Part shown: piece after piece, positions 22,201 through 53,843 of the stretch
How the letters are laid out: each line of letters begins with the position of its first letter
Numbering within the stretch: the stretch's first letter is position 1
NCBI RefSeq assembly: GCF_032118995.1
Contig: NC_092654.1
Coordinates: forward strand, 2,418,001-2,482,000
Origin: Asterias amurensis
Lineage: Eukaryota; Echinodermata; Asteroidea; Forcipulatida; Asteriidae
Direction: 5' to 3'
Length of the DNA: 64,000 nt
The notes under the pieces: model-generated
Told to the model about the DNA's origin: nothing
The model's input: only the letters and a program-made list of their open reading frames with translations
Database searches by the model: none
Made by a program: the position numbers and the translations under genes

Positions 22201-23798
22201 GACGCTATTGCTGAATGCTAACCAAGTAATTGGCTCAGCAGAGCGTGAAGGTTGGAACTGGATAAGCTGGGCTTAGGTCCGTGAAGCGTGTGGGTTGGCT
22301 TGACTGACCTAAACCCTAACTGAAACCAACGGGGATTGTGCTAGCCCCGCTTTTGTGGCTTACTAGTATTGCTAGAATAAATTTACCAGCCATTGCATAA
22401 TGTGTCTCATGAATGTAGAATTTGTGACTGGTCAAATTACCACCTTGGTGAAAAAAATCTTGCGACAGTCACCAGGCCATCCGTACCTGGGCCTAACCTT
22501 CTGTCATGGCAGAAACACATCAACTAATCTGAGCTTTTGCCAACAGAATGTTGGGTCTTGTTCGATGTAACCTTAGAAAATGCTCCATCAAAATACGCCA
22601 GCAAGCTTATTTTGTCACTTGTTAGACCTCACCTGGATTCTGGAATATATTGCAGCCAGAAAGACAAACCGAAATTTAAATCAATCAATGAGGTGCTGTC
22701 AGGTTCGCTTTCAGCTATACCACCGCACTGAAAGCGTTTCAGCCTCGTTGAACACCTTGGAATGGGACACCTTCAGAGGCGACGACAGGCAGCCAGCCTC
22801 ACCCTCCTCTACAAAATCCAGATCCAAACTATTGCAGGAGTCAATCAGGACCTATACTAAAGGCCTACCCATGGAGGAATAAATTAGATTTCAGCCCAGC
22901 CATCTCATGTAATACGAGGTCATACAACCAAAATAAATATTCAGATCATCCCAGGTGTAGGATACAGCTATTCTTGAACTCACTTTCCCCAAGAACTGTC
23001 ATCTGGTGGAACTCACTCCCTGGCAACATCATTGCCTCCCCTTTATTAGTTGAGATCATTTTAGGGGAGTGGAGGCTGCACACATGACATACAGCAATGA
23101 GTTTTTTTTGTACTTGCACTTTGTACAAAAATACTCCTAGAACTATGAGGTTTGTTCCGCTATTGCCTCTTCCTCCTTTGTGGAGGCGATAGCAGAACTA
23201 ACCTCATAGTCCAAGGAGTATGAGTAGTACAATCATATTCGTAGTTTCGTTAACACATAAATAACCCTCCTCCAGTCCAGCCGTTGGCGGGAGGAGGGAT
23301 CAATATCGCACTCATGGACAAGAAGTCCCTCGGCTTTCTGTCCTGTCTGATGGATTCTCTGAGTATCAAAGTAGAAGTTGAAGTAGAAGTGGTGAGCTGC
23401 CTGCTCATTTCTACTGAGCAAACAATTGTTATGCAATACTTTCTGCTTATTTAATAATTAATTATTAATATAAAAAAAAGTAAGTAAAAATCAGCTAGGT
23501 ATAGTTTATCAACTGAACAACTCTTTTCTTTCAAGAGAAGTGTTGAGCATTTAATGGTAATTAACAAGTATCAAACATTGTTACAAATAAATACAAGGCC
23601 AAAGCATCAAATCAGAAGGAAAGAATGTGCCCCTTTAAATTCCACAGTCATCCAGTGCAGAACTTGTTTATCAAAAAAAAATCATGAACGTTCAGTCTTA
23701 CCTTCTGATCCGAGGTACGTAAAACCAAGCAAGGAAACTGCCCAAACCAGCAATGACAAGGGCACAACCACACTCAGTAATGCCCCAAACAGAATCAT
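16265..23798 (-). CDS. TMEM19: TMEM19 orthologue, DUF92-family multipass membrane protein
   Basis: Six coding exons, 23702-23798, 19873-19986, 18846-18983, 18085-18339, 17387-17602 and 16265-16431, total 987 nt = 328 residues plus stop, close to the human length (about 336). All five introns are phase 1. Landmarks shared with vertebrate TMEM19: ISPGRWL, NGLRKKS, DYKEGGQRDW, CCGDTWSSEIG, PRLITTLSKVPVGTNG, APxWP-like TPQWPVIFF and SGWPILDGN near the end. Several hydrophobic stretches predict multiple membrane spans, the first directly after the start (MILFGALLSV). The start is the only in-frame ATG after an upstream stop. The family is related to plant VTE6 and prokaryotic DUF92 proteins; the animal function is unknown. 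Head-to-head with CCDC34. Confidence 0.95.
17098..17348. mobile_element. MITE family A, short copy with TTAA ends
   Basis: TTAA at 17098-17101, terminal repeats AGCAGTGGACACTATTGG and CCAATAGTGTCCACTGCC, TTAA at 17345-17348. It lies just downstream (in gene sense) of TMEM19 exon 5, within intron 5. Internally deleted relative to 34160-34542. Confidence 0.85.
17597..17725 (-). repeat. Tandem duplication of the exon-5 splice acceptor of TMEM19
   Basis: The sequence around the exon-5 acceptor (CCAG|GAACAAA, exon start 17602) is repeated 60 bp upstream (exon start would be 17662). The 60-bp extension is open and in frame, so either acceptor yields an intact protein. A further partial copy lies upstream again. 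See findings. Confidence 0.75.
18546..18840. repeat. Three partial copies of a ~100-bp segment in TMEM19 intron 3
   Basis: ACAGTCTCCTGTGGTATTTT followed by GTGGCATGAGCCAG occurs at about 18546 and 18720. A diverged third copy (ACAGTCTCCTCAGGTATTTT) is at about 18807, ending near exon 3. Confidence 0.7.
19337..19870. repeat. Tandem array with palindromic motif CCCAACTATAGTTGGG
   Basis: About four units of 110-130 bp in TMEM19 intron 2 share 'aagctgac(t)gg', 'atcaggcaa', 'cccaactgtaaa(a)ctcaagttggga' and the 16-bp palindrome CCCAACTATAGTTGGG or near variants. The array stops 3 bp before exon 2. Confidence 0.8.
20852..20968. mobile_element. Second copy of the 13920 MITE
   Basis: Shares the central block with 13920-14070 and retains recognisable ends (AACTGGCTATGGCT left, AGCCATAGCTG and AATTCGGATAC right). 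Located in TMEM19 intron 1. Confidence 0.65.
22051..22140. mobile_element. Half of a GGGCCCAATTTCATAG-type MITE
   Basis: CCTGGGCCCAGTTTCATAGA, 'gctgcttaagcacaa' and GCTTACCAGAATAA match the left half of the complete element at 36501-36745. No matching right end nearby. Confidence 0.6.
22537..23065 (+). pseudogene. Decayed 3' fragment of a non-LTR (LINE) reverse transcriptase
   Basis: Broken across frames, but the translations carry features typical of the C-terminal region of jockey/CR1-like LINE ORF2: LVRPHLDSG, an EWDTFRGDDRQ-like stretch, a nearby Tyr-Lys-Ile-Gln remnant, and a final Trp-Trp-Asn-Ser-Leu-Pro. Several frameshifts separate them. It lies in TMEM19 intron 1, antisense to the gene. 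Relic, no activity expected. Confidence 0.7.
23131..23220. repeat. Imperfect hairpin, ends TACTCC / GGAGTA
   Basis: Left arm includes AACTATGAGGTTTGTTC and GCTATTGCCTCTTCCTCC; right arm includes GGAGGCGATAGCAGAAC and AACCTCATAGTCCAAGGAG. Short foldback element in TMEM19 intron 1. Confidence 0.75.
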
Positions 23799-24672
23799 AT
23801 CTTTAGATGCCGTCGTCCTGATAAAGGAAGAGCTAAACAAGATATTGATGCAATCAAGCTCAAGAGTTGGTTAGAGATCCCAGTAGCATGAGTAGTTGTT
23901 GGTTGACATCGAATTGTGCAATGAACTTTAGAGGGGTCATCACGCCCCGCCCACCCCGCGCAAAAAGTAGCGGGTTGAATCAACGTACTACCCATTGTCA
24001 TTAAGTAACAGGTAATGATAAAGTGAACGTAAATTTTGGGTATCAGACTAATACTGACGGTTTGTTGCCAATGGAGGGCTCCCTTTAGTTTTTCGTATTT
24101 ACAATACAAAATGAAAAAGGCGAACGAACGGTGAAGCTTTTGCGCTATTTTGGTGAGGCTATTTTCATCTAAAGTATATTATTATTAGTTTATTTGTAAA
24201 TGTGCATCCCTCACAGCCATGTTCTTAATATCTAATTTGTCTTTTCTTGTTGTAACTCTTTCTAGTTTCTAAAGTTCTCAACGTTTTTCACCAATAATTT
24301 CTTTCTTTCAATATAATCTTTGTTTTCTTTTTTATAAAACTGCAAAATGTCAAAACAACAGTCATCCATACCGTTACAAATTATTGTTACTATAAGATAG
24401 TTAAATTGAGACATACTCAGTCCAAAATTCCACCGGTTCTGATTAAAACATATGGAAATCTATTCCCCTTTTAGTTTTAAATAATAAAAGGAATTTTTTG
24501 CTCCATTAATTATATTGAAAGAATGTAATTCGAAATAGCGCCTGATTTGTGTACGAAGTCTTCTCAATTGCAAGATGAAACTCATACCATAATTTGGCAA
24601 TTGATTTAATGTTTAGTTTTGTTCTTGTTTTTCATAAAAAAGTATCCCAATGTGAAGATCTAATTCTACAGA
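23799..24672. promoter_or_regulatory. Shared upstream region of TMEM19 and CCDC34
   Basis: 874 bp separate the two divergent start codons. Nearest TMEM19 the sequence is relatively GC-rich (CGCCCCGCCCACCCCGCG at about 23942), then AT-rich towards CCDC34. The arrangement suggests a bidirectional promoter; no TATA box or factor site can be assigned with confidence. UTR exons may also lie here. Confidence 0.5.
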
Positions 24673-27516
24673 ATGGAAAGTGATATAGAGAACGACCCTC
24701 GAGCTCACTCCACCCCAAAGAGGGAGGAAGCCGCATCCGAGAGGAACATCGATGATGATTCTTTGGGGAGTCCAGAGTTAGTTGTTGGCAGGAGCAGTGG
24801 CTTGGAGCGGACTGGGGCATCAACAAGGTCGTTGTTGTCCGTTTTGTCTCATAGCAGCGTGGAGAACATCTCTGATGGCAGTTATTCTTCCAGCTCCTCA
24901 AGTTCAACATCATCTTCGTCAAAGTTATCATCTCGGAAAAGGAGGTGTGGTTCTCACTTCATCAAACAAATTTGTATAATTCCTAGAACCAATAATTGGA
25001 GTGCTAGCGGTCATGCTAGTATGACCGAAGAAGTCACAATTTGTGTAGTGCGCCCCAGCTACTGGGTGTATGTCATTCCATGATTTGTTTGTCAACCTGT
25101 TTTCTTTCTAAACTTCAAGGAAAAATAAGTGTAGAGCTCTGCCAACTCTCTAATTCTGCAGAAAGCCCTAAACCAATATGTCCATGTTCTAATGGTAAAC
25201 AGATTTTAAAATGTCCCTGATTATAGCAATGTTGACATCTCTGCAAATGGTGTACTACAAAGAAAATGTTTCAGTTTTGTGCAATTACGGAGAAATAATT
25301 AGATACATTACAAAGTTTGCCACAATTTCATCATTCTTCTAATTTTTTGAATTTTTGCTCTGTTTTTGGTAATTTCTTTAAAACATTTTTTTTTCAGATC
25401 AGAATCGCCACCATCTTCATCGATCACGCATTCCAAGTCCTCAATCCAGTCTAACCAATCAGGATCCAGGACAAGATCTGCCTCAACATCCAAACGATCA
25501 ACACCAAGACAAGAAGGGGTGTCATCAGCAGCGTCTAGCCAATCAAGACAGAGATCCAAGTCTGCCGCATCATCAAGTACCGGGTCAACCTCAAGAACAA
25601 CCCCAGTTCGCATCTCTTCATCCTCCTCATCAAAAACACTCACGCAATCATCCCCCCATGAGCCAGAGCTCTCCCCGTGGGAGAAATGGTTAGTTCAAAA
25701 GACTGAAGAGGAAAGAAAGCGGGTGAGACTATTAGTCAGAAAAGAGAGGAGTGAACAGCGGAAGAAAGATGAGGAGGAGAGGGCCAAGAAGGAAAAGGAA
25801 GCGGTCGTCAAAGTGAGAGTCAATGAATGGGTGGAGGAGAAAACGAACTGGGTGGTGGAGATGAGGAAGAAGGAAGCGAGGGAAGAACAGAAGAAGAAAG
25901 ATAAGAAAGAAAAAGAGAAACAGGAAATAATGGATAGAGCTAAGGTACTATATCCATTGCTGATACTTCATGGAGGCAACAAAGGCCCCCTGGTTATTGC
26001 CTTGGTGCCCTTGAAATGCTCCAATAGAAATTTACAATTTCCTCATAGGGTGCCCTTTACCAAGGAGAAAATGCCTTGGTGCCATTAACCTTTCAAAAAT
26101 AAAGTACATGTACACAGGCCTGAAACCCCGCAGGGCTTGTAGCTCAAAATAATTACTTGACTGGAATTTTGTGTACAGGACCAAAATTGAAGCGAGAAAC
26201 AAATTCTGACATAGGTTAATAATTGAACTGTTTGAAGTAGGAGTTGAAACTTTGCATGGTGGAAGTAAAGAGAGGATTGCGGTAACACCATTTGAAAATC
26301 TCTGTTGAGTTTGTTCTGAAAAGAACCGATGGTTAACGACTCACAACTGCCAATCAGAGCATACTGAACGAAACGATGAGTTGTTAACCACCGGTTCTTT
26401 ACAGAACCAACACTACTCAAAAGAGATATTCAAATGGTACTACCGCAACCTAGCTTAGTTTAGATTGATCTCATTTGTATATAATGGGTAAGTTGTCTTT
26501 GATAATCAACAGAATTGTATAATTTATCAGACTGGGGGCTTATTCCAATACAGGCGAGCAGAGAGCAATGGCTGGCAGACAAGAAAGAGAAAGCACTACA
26601 GCAGAAGACGAAAGAAGATGAAGAGAAGTCAAGACTAGCCGAGGAGGAGCGAGAACGCAAAGCTAAGGCAGATGAGGCTTACAACAGATGGTACAAAGAT
26701 GCCGTCAAGAAACCTAAACCAGTGCCAAGTAGTTTTGGAGTCAGTCAAGGAATGCTCAAAGGTACGCAAGAGATAAATCAGTAAGCGCGTCCCAAGCTGA
26801 TTTGAATTTGGCAGTTTTGAGAAATAGTGGAATGCAGGGTTTTTCCAGTGCACAAGCTTGCCTATCTGGCTGATATGCTCGATTGTGTGCTGCTGATATG
26901 CGCACAATCCTCCTTTACACAAAAAATCTTCAAAATAAAACCATTTATAATGCTCTGGAATGCACATTAGGGCATTTCAAACAAAGACAAACACCAAGAT
27001 ATAACATTTCGAAGACCTCTTCTATTCAGTACCTTGTAGCCAAACTTTTGAATGTTTTGCAGGAGTTCAGGCACAATCTTCCAAATTCTTTGTTGCACAT
27101 TTGCAACTGGGCTGATAAGTTAATACAAACAAATTAATTGTACAATAAGATCAAATAAACCCAGATTTTGAGTTGTGTCAGGAAGGTAGCCTGCTTTGGG
27201 CAGGGGACTCCAAATTTGTACAAAGTCATCTGTTTGAATAGATTTCATTATAACTTTTTGTCCCCCACATTCAGGTTACTACAATACAGCCACGTACCCA
27301 ATCCCTAACTACTACAACCCAGTTCCATGGATGCCGATCCACATCCCTAAACCCACAGAGGGCCAAGACAACCGAGGAGGAAAAAAGAAGAGTGGTCCAA
27401 GAAGCAAGACGACTAAGAAGTCTCAAGGAGTTGTGCTCCAGCCTGCCTCGCCTCCTCTTCTATTTAAGGAGCGAGAGACGAGGGAGAAATGTAACAAATG
27501 GGGGAGACCAAGGTGA
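24673..27516 (+). CDS. CCDC34: CCDC34 orthologue, coiled-coil protein
   Basis: Four coding exons, 24673-24944, 25398-25944, 26554-26761 and 27275-27516, total 1269 nt = 422 residues, phases 2, 0 and 1 consistent. The N-terminal ~180 residues are acidic then Ser-rich and disordered. From about residue 185 comes the family's domain: LSPWEKWLVQKTEEERKR, then a long Lys/Glu/Arg coiled coil through exon 3. Exon 4 has the diagnostic end motif, here NYYNPVPWMPIHIPKP against YNPIPWKPIHMP in vertebrate CCDC34. Mammalian CCDC34 is linked to sperm flagellum assembly; a ciliary role here is inference. The tail after the motif is not conserved. The start ATG is the first in the open exon; the upstream sequence is AT-rich with stops. 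Confidence 0.93.
26273..26455. mobile_element. Palindromic MITE in CCDC34 intron 2
   Basis: Two ~85-bp arms pair around 26350. The left has GCGGTAACACCATTTGAAAA and GAACCGATGGTTAAC; the right has GTTAACCACCGGTTC and TTCAAATGGTACTACCGC. A partial relative is at about 36150-36235 (GAGAACCGGTGGTTGACGA). No coding capacity. Confidence 0.8.
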
Positions 27517-27701
27517 TATTGAAGACTTTGATTTGGGGGTTGAACAAAGAAAAACAAATAATACCGGCATTTGAACCCAGGACCTCCTGATTAACGCGCC
27601 GGCACTCTACCGACTGTTGAAACAATTATTTCGTATTTTTTAAAAAGTGTTTGAGATAGTTCTAGTTTTTATAGGATGCAAGACGTTTTAATTTAGTTCA
27701 G
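27517..27701. other. CCDC34 3' flank with tRNA-like SINE remnant
   Basis: At 27556-27620 the minus strand reads GGTAGAGTGCCGGCGCGTTA and then GGGTTCAAATGCCGGTA, a tRNA-like A box and B box pair, so this is probably a SINE head fragment. The rest is unremarkable 3' UTR or flank. Confidence 0.55.
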
Positions 27702-28075
27702 TTAAAGCCATTGGACCCTTTCGGTACAGAAAAAAAATAAAAGTTCACAGGTTTACAAATAACTTAGAGGGTTTACAGAAGGTAGTGGTGAAAGACTTCT
27801 CTTGAAATATTAATCAATGAAATGCTTTACTTTTTGAGAAAACAGTAAAACAATATCAATTCTCGATAGCGAGAATTACGGATTTATTTTAAACACATGT
27901 CATGACACGGCGAAACATGCGGATACAAGGATGGGTTTATCCCGTTATTTTCTCCCGACTCCGATGACCGATTGAGCCTATATTTCCACAGGTTTGTTAT
28001 TTTATACAGAAGTTCTGATACACGAAGTGTGGGCCTTGGAAAATATTGTTTACCGAAAGGGTCCAATGGCTTTAA
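27702..28075. mobile_element. MITE family B, TTAA-flanked
   Basis: TTAA at 27702-27705, then AGCCATTGGACCCTTTCGG; right end CCGAAAGGGTCCAATGGCT then TTAA at 28072-28075. Length 374 bp, non-coding. A second copy with the same ends is at 42651-43024. TTAA target use is typical of piggyBac-superfamily elements. Confidence 0.9.
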
Positions 28076-28430
28076 GTCCGTCGCCAGATTGAGTGCGTGG
28101 CGGTAAGGTGGGTTAATTTGGGGTTAGGTCAACATTTAGATTGTAAATACTACAGAAAATATGCAAAACTGGCAGCTGGACAAAAATTGTATGCACGTAA
28201 AGTCATCTTTTAATATAAATATAAATATGTACAACTTTTGTAAATTTGTAACAACCTAAATGCAAATAAAATATTAACTCTCTTTAAAGTCATTGAGTAA
28301 AATTTGTTTGACTTATAAACTGTAGCACTACCTTGAACAGTGCCCTGTGTGTCTCCTTTCAAAGATGGTAAATTGTAGCAGATGATCAAATCATATGAAC
28401 AATAAAAAGAAGCTGCCTTAGTCTGATATA

Positions 28431-29056
28431 TAAAACAAGGAAGGTTGTTGGTTGTACTAGCACTTGAAGACTAACTAATTACATTAAAGGAACACGTTGC
28501 CTTGGATTGGACGAGTTGGTCAAAACAAAAGCGTTTGTAACCGTTTTGTATATAATGCATATGGTTGGAAAGATGTTTTAAAAGTAGAATACAATGATCC
28601 ACACAAGTTTGCCTCGAAATTGCGTGGTTTTCCTTCTACTGTGAGAACTAACACGGTCGGCCATTTATGGGAGTCAAAATTTTGACCCCCATAAATGGCC
28701 GACGTGTTAGTCGACGAGGTAAAAGGAAAACCACGCAATTTCGAGGCATGTTTGTGTGGATCATTGTATTCTACTTTTACAACATCTTTCTACCAATATG
28801 CATTTTATAAAAAACGGTTACAAACGCTTTTCAAAGACCAACTCGACCGATCCAAGGCAACGTGTTCCTTTAAAAACTGCATGAGCTTTCGTAGCAACAA
28901 CTACTTTATCACCCATTACTTTCTTGTGCATAAATCACATGTAACTAGCAAGTCCCCTTCTTTGCATCTGATGAAGTAGTTGTTGCTACAAAAGCTAATG
29001 CAGTTTTTCATGTAATTAGTTAGTCTTTAAGTGCTACCACGACCTTCCTTGTTTTA
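28431..29056. mobile_element. Outer palindromic element interrupted by a hairpin MITE
   Basis: Left arm 28431-28483 (TAAAACAAGGAAGGT..., CTAACTAATTACAT) and 28874-28910 (AAAACTGCATGAGCTTTCG). Right arm (mirror) up to 29056: AAAAGCTAATGCAGTTTTT, ATGTAATTAGTTAG, ACCTTCCTTGTTTTA. Removing 28484-28869 (the insertion plus one TTAA copy) rejoins the left arm so that it mirrors the right. Confidence 0.85.
28484..28873. mobile_element. MITE family C, 390-bp near-perfect hairpin, TTAA-flanked
   Basis: TTAA at 28484-28487, end AGGAACACGTTGCCTTGG, mirrored by CCAAGGCAACGTGTTCCT and TTAA at 28870-28873. The two ~190-bp arms are complementary almost throughout, with the centre near 28680 (CAAAATTTTG). 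Paired short open frames on both strands are only a by-product of the palindrome. Confidence 0.92.
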
Positions 29057-29589
29057 TCATTAGAAGGTAGAATTCAACAGATCTTGGGATATACATGTAC
29101 AGGGCTCGGAACCAATAAACTATGAAATATGCTCATTACATTCAAACAAGCATATAACACAATGGATTGGCTTTAGAGTTTCATTTCATTTCATTTATTA
29201 ATTTCACTGGCAAAAATTCAAGCACAGACAATAAGAACAGAAGAAAACAAAAACATGAACATACAATACAATAACAAAAAAAAAGCAGCACCCCTGAAGG
29301 ATTTTAAAAAAGTAAACTAAATTACTATCGAGTTAATCTCCTGATGCCACAATTTACGAAGAGACAAAAAGGGACATTACAGATGGACATTATTAAAATA
29401 AGGCATACAGTATAAAAATAAAGAGTTGTGCACAAGCAGACGCACAAATGCTTTCATCATTAGTTTACCTCTAAGATGGTGACTGGATGACGTCAATGCA
29501 CAATGTTGATTGCTTTTGAATAGTGTAAAAGGGAGTTTGGGGTAAATTCCACATTGGCACAAAATAGTATTCAGCAGCCTGCTGTAGTC
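29057..29589. other. IARS2 3' flank, likely 3' UTR and retroposon tail
   Basis: Contains a TTTCATTTCATTTCATTT run at about 29180, typical of a retroposon tail on one strand. No gene. IARS2 transcripts probably end here. Confidence 0.4.
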
Positions 29590-50437
<20,848 letters not shown>

Positions 50438-51289
50438 GCTGGTGATGGTAGAATGTAGGATGTTATCCAAATGTTGATATCAATTATTACAGAAATACTC
50501 AAACCCAAGAGGAAACTGGTGCTTTTTCCAGTTTAATTTTCACCCATCATGCCGATTATGGTTCATGGAGGCTGACATCTTGATAGCATGGTGCTCTGTT
50601 ATAGGGACTAGACTAAAATGATTGACCAATAGAGGGCGCTAAAATCTTTAATCTTGCTAAAAATTTGCCATCAATTTTTTAAAACAGGAACATTTATTAT
50701 TATGTAAAATCATGGAGGTAGGATTCGTAAAGTGTATTCATGTTCATACAGCGGGGATAGCACAAAACACCATCAAAAGTAATTTCCTTCCTCCATGTAG
50801 GAAGGAACTGGTGCTTCCTCCTTACCCGGCCCTCGAAGTTGAATAACTGTTTCTTAATTTATTACAGGATTCTAAAATTGGAAAACATATTAACTATTAC
50901 TTCAAGACCAATTTAGACTATTTTATTTGTCAAAGTTGTACTCTTGCATCCAGGATCCGGTTGGGTGTGTTTGTGTTTTTTTCTGGTTTTTTTTAGGGGG
51001 GGTCCGTGTGGGTCCAGCCAGTCCGAAGAAAGATTACAGGGTCCCTATTCTATAAATACTACTAGACATGCTTGACCGCTGGTATTTCATTCATAAAATT
51101 CCTCGCATCCCGGATGGATCACACTTTGCTCTTTATGTAAATTATTATAACTGTCCAATTAAAATCGGGTCTGTTGTCTACAAGCCCCGCCTCTCATTTA
51201 CATATGAATGAGAAGTGTTTTGGCGGTCGCCACTTAACCACAAGATAAATATTGAGTATGCTATAGTTGTTATAGAACAAACGGTAAAA
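50438..51289. promoter_or_regulatory. Region between IARS2 start and the candidate SLC25A22-like 5' end
   Basis: Holds the IARS2 5' UTR and promoter on the minus strand and probably the plus-strand promoter. Imperfect hairpin TTCCTTCCTCC / GTAGGAAGGAA at about 50784-50810. No confident core promoter element. Confidence 0.4.
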
Positions 51290-51440
51290 GCACGTTACAT
51301 GTGCGTGCTACGTACACGATCACACTACACACGGATGTAAAGACGATCGTACGAGTGTCAAGAGTATTGACTGGTTGAAGAATTTTCTCAAATTTTAACA
51401 GAAAACAGAGCGGAAAATTACACATTCAGAGTAACAATTG
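51290..51440 (+). other. Candidate 5' UTR exon of the SLC25A22-like gene
   Basis: A strong donor (TTG|GTAAGTGT) at 51440/51441 follows non-repetitive sequence. A matching acceptor (CTCTTTACTTCCAG) lies at 53682/53683 before the exon carrying the start codon. The left limit is a guess. Confidence 0.35.
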
Positions 51441-51469
51441 GTAAGTGTGTATTTCTCATTAATATTTAA

Positions 51470-51736
51470 TTATACAAAAATGTTTAGCACATCGTTATGG
51501 GTGTGAAATTTGTGACCGGCTTTTGCTAATTTTTGGCATTCATTGTTGAGCCATTCCAACCATCCCATGCACTCGGTGCATGCTCGAAATTTGCGGATGT
51601 CATCGAAAACCGTACGATCAAACGTGGCGGGGGAGCATCTCCATGTGTATAACCACGATTGGAACCACGTGAAATCCTGGTTATTTCGATCAAGATATCG
51701 TCTCAAATCTGGCAAGATATTCGTCTTACGATTCAT
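51470..51736 (-). CDS. Unrecognised 88-codon open frame
   Basis: ATG-initiated minus-strand frame with a protein-like composition, five Trp and several Cys/His (NQDFTWFQSWLYTW, CTECMGWLEWLNNE). No splice sites bound it clearly and no family is recognised. It could be a small gene, a transposon remnant or chance. The opposite strand also has a 66-codon frame, which reduces confidence. Confidence 0.2.
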   Translation of the reverse strand: MNRKTNILPDLRRYLDRNNQDFTWFQSWLYTWRCSPATFDRTVFDDIRKFRACTECMGWLEWLNNECQKLAKAGHKFHTHNDVLNIFV

Positions 51737-52438
51737 TTTCTGAGTGTAAGTTATTCCTGGAATGTCTTTGCTGCATTTGTACAGGCAGGCAACATGATCA
51801 CATGAATGGGCAAAGTGACAGTTTTCTGCATAAATGAGCCTGATACACTACACTCCTACAGTCACAAATTGTACATGGGAAATGGTATTTTGGCTGGTTT
51901 CCTTTATCTTTAATGTAATAAGCACAATTTGGTTGTGCTTAGCAACTTTGTGTGCTTTCTGTCGGATTCTGTTCTGATGAAATAGGACCCTGACTACTAA
52001 GTAGATTTTGTTTTTAACCCCTGTTTGCACTGTATTCAACCTCTCAAAGTTTTTCGTTTACTTTTGAACACCCTACTTTATAGTGTGAACTGTGAGGGAG
52101 ATTTAGATACGTGTTCTCGTAATACTCGCAACCCTCCATCTTCCCTGTGTGTCACTGTCGGAAGGTAGTTGCGATAATCGTAACCCTCCATCCGACTGTG
52201 TCGGGAGGACTATCGAGACTAAATCCATTCATTCATAACCGGAGCTAATCATAACCCGAGCATCCTCAATGAATATGATGCTCAGGTTTGCGGCCGAGTA
52301 CTGAATGTCAATTAGGTTGGATCCTTCGTAAAGGTCCATGGCTTTTAACATTCAGTGTGAACAACTTGCCAGTGGCAGTGCAGTGTAGTGTATTACCATT
52401 CAGCCAATCGTATCTTACTGTTGGTTCAAAACATGTGC

Positions 52439-52735
52439 TTAAAGGCACTGAGACCTTTTGGTAGTTGTAGACCAGTTATTATTACACTAAAGTGTATACA
52501 TCCCAATATGCATAAAATAACAAATGTGAAAATGTACTCAATTGGTCGTCGACGTTGCAAGAGAATAATGAAAGAAATAACACCAATTGTGTTGTTGCTC
52601 AAATTTGTGTGCTTTCAGGTTCCTTATAAAAGGCTTCAGGGGGCCTGAAGTCTTTTTAATATTTGAATGAGAAATTACCTATGTCACTTCTTCAGCCATT
52701 TCTCATTAATGTTTTATACTATCAACCATCAACAG
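52439..52735. mobile_element. MITE family A, right-truncated
   Basis: TTAA 52439-52442, AGGCACTGAGACC; shares CAAGAGAATAATGAAAGAAA, 'gtgtgctttcagg' and AAAGGCTTCAGG with 62346-62734. The right terminal repeat is missing. Confidence 0.7.
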
Positions 52736-53271
52736 CATCGGGGATAAAGAATATAATTTGTTTTTACCCTTACAGTTCACCCATGGAGGTAGAAATTTGT
52801 ACCTCCATGGTTCACCTAAGCACTCCTAACCCTTAGGATGATTGAAGCAAACGTTGACTGGCAAAGTTTATGCATCCTAGTTCCAACCAATCATTTAAAA
52901 GAAATTTACCAATATTAGAGGGAAGACAGGTAAATGAGATTCATTAATATGGGCAGCTGACGTACGACTATATCACGCTGTTGAATAATTTAATGAGTGC
53001 ATCATATAATGCTTACTCTAGGCAGGGTTACACGTCCTCAGTAATTTATCTACTCTAGTGTTTCTGTATTTACGACAGTTGGGGATATTTAAGTCCATTT
53101 AGTCATAAATTGCACACGAACAAGGTGAGAGCTGCAAAATTGTGACGAGTGGATTTTAAACGTCATGCTCTATGTTCTTAAGTGGTCTGGTTACGTCTTA
53201 CAGTCATGGTATACATGTAGAGGGGGTGTCTTATTTATGTGGAGTACGTGTAGAGGTACACATGTGTTTTC

Positions 53272-53620
53272 TTAAAGGCACTGGACAGTGGACACAATTG
53301 GTAACTGTAAAAGACAAGTATTCTCACTTGGTGTGTCCCAACAAATGCACAAAATAACAAACCTGTGAAAATTTGGGCTCTATTGGTCATCAAATTTGTA
53401 AGGGAGTAGTGGAAAAAAAAATACCCTTGTTGCATTACTTTTTTTTGCTTCAGATGCATAATAAAAGGCTTCAGATGAAGTCTTTTATAATAAATTGAGT
53501 GAGAAATTCCCTCTTTCTCATAAAAACTAAGTATCCACAAGGTTTTATACTATCAACAGCTCTCCATTCGCTCGTTTATGCAAACAACTTTGACTAATTA
53601 CCAATAGTGGCCAGCACTGT
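53272..53620. mobile_element. MITE family A copy
   Basis: TTAA 53272-53275, AGGCACTGGACAGTGGACAC; right end ATTACCAATAGTGGCCAGCA. The right TTAA is lost. It ends about 60 bp before the exon that carries the SLC25A22-like start. Confidence 0.75.
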
Positions 53621-53843
53621 ATGGAAGGAAAATACCATCTCACGTATTCAAATCTCACGTATTCAAACCTCTTTACTTCCAGTTGATCGGTTGCGTAGGT
53701 AGCTCCAGAGAAACGGTGTTTGTACAGGCCTGATTAGCCGCGGCTGCTCTAGATAACTCAATTCCAGAGCAACTTGATTTTGTAAACACATCAGTAAAAC
53801 TGTAAACAACGCCGGAATACTTAAAGATAGATTTCTCCTTGGA

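Noticed and set aside
25308..25643. Acidic 111-codon minus-strand frame (Asp/Glu-rich)
   Set aside because: Antisense of the Ser/Arg-rich CCDC34 exon 2; composition mirrors that exon.
28497..28979. Paired similar open frames on both strands
   Set aside because: Produced by the near-perfect palindrome of MITE family C.
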